Source of the DNA: Chloroflexota bacterium
GTDB lineage: Bacteria; Chloroflexota; Ktedonobacteria; Ktedonobacterales; Ktedonobacteraceae
Direction: 5' to 3'
DNA length: 22,221 bases
Assembly: GCA_902812455.1 (NCBI GenBank)
Contig: CADDZH010000091.1
Location: 1-22,221, forward strand
Part shown: in pieces, positions 22,204 to 22,221 of the stretch
Layout of the letters: each line of letters starts with the position of its first letter
Numbering within the stretch: the stretch's first letter is position 1
The notes under the pieces: model-generated
Seen by the model: the letters and a program-made list of their open reading frames with translations, nothing else
Database searches by the model: none
Told to the model about the DNA's origin: nothing
Program-made: the position numbers and the translations under genes

Positions 22204-22221
22204 GGATCGTACCCGTAGGGG
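22204..22221 (+). repeat. Start of a further long repeat cut by the window end (copy A7)
   Basis: GGATCGTACCCGTAGGGG is identical to 17691-17708 in copy A5, so another copy begins at the right edge, in tandem with A6. Confidence 0.6.

Overview
The window looks like chromosomal DNA from a Ktedonobacteria-type member of the Chloroflexota. This is an inference. It rests on a large zinc-ribbon Ser/Thr kinase, a membrane-anchored Asp-box propeller, an ECF sigma/anti-sigma pair, frequent TTG and GTG starts, moderate-to-high GC, and intergenic spaces packed with short GTAGGG-headed hairpin repeats. No rRNA, CRISPR array, integrase or complete transposase gene was seen.

Layout. 1-2507 (minus): a HEPN-domain gene followed by ppdK, which runs off the left edge. 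2677-4242: a membrane-anchored beta-propeller protein. 4440-5495: an unrecognised protein. 5651-7130: a self-contained XRE/ImmA regulator with a consensus promoter and operator, followed by a 5'-truncated fragment that resembles a PIN-type partner. 7146-8237 (minus): a Gfo/Idh/MocA oxidoreductase. 8238-8806: no gene; repeats including a 155-bp element with terminal inverted repeats. 8807-9616: a nucleotidyltransferase. 9668-10108: a PD-(D/E)XK homing-endonuclease-like gene whose stop codon touches the 3' end of a convergent tRNA-Arg(TCT). 10387-11787: sufB, with a promoter back to back with that of the tRNA and a strong terminator. 12071-12541: an unrecognised protein. 12740-14686: a kinase / zinc-ribbon / pseudokinase protein. 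14821-15945 (minus): citrate synthase. 16243-17649: ECF sigma factor and zinc-finger anti-sigma factor. 18076-18846: a multi-pass membrane protein. 18933-20216 (minus): an HtrA-type protease. 20748-22103: a sugar-type ABC solute-binding lipoprotein.

How the genes may work together. Carbon metabolism is represented by ppdK (pyruvate/PEP interconversion), citrate synthase and sugar uptake. Sigma, anti-sigma, membrane protein and HtrA together suggest an envelope-stress neighbourhood. XRE-ImmA, the PIN-like remnant, HEPN, nucleotidyltransferase and PD-(D/E)XK genes are typical of defence, toxin or selfish modules, but no complete classical defence system is present.

The most unusual signal is the repeats. 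A short hairpin class has a GGTAG-type head, an 8-bp stem of variable sequence but preserved pairing, and a nearly invariant CTTGC loop; it recurs six times. A longer class carries CCTGATGAA-type ends and a related GTAGGG core, and recurs at gene ends. Two hairpins have become part of the 3' ends of unrelated genes. All functional statements come from reading the sequence; no database search was run.
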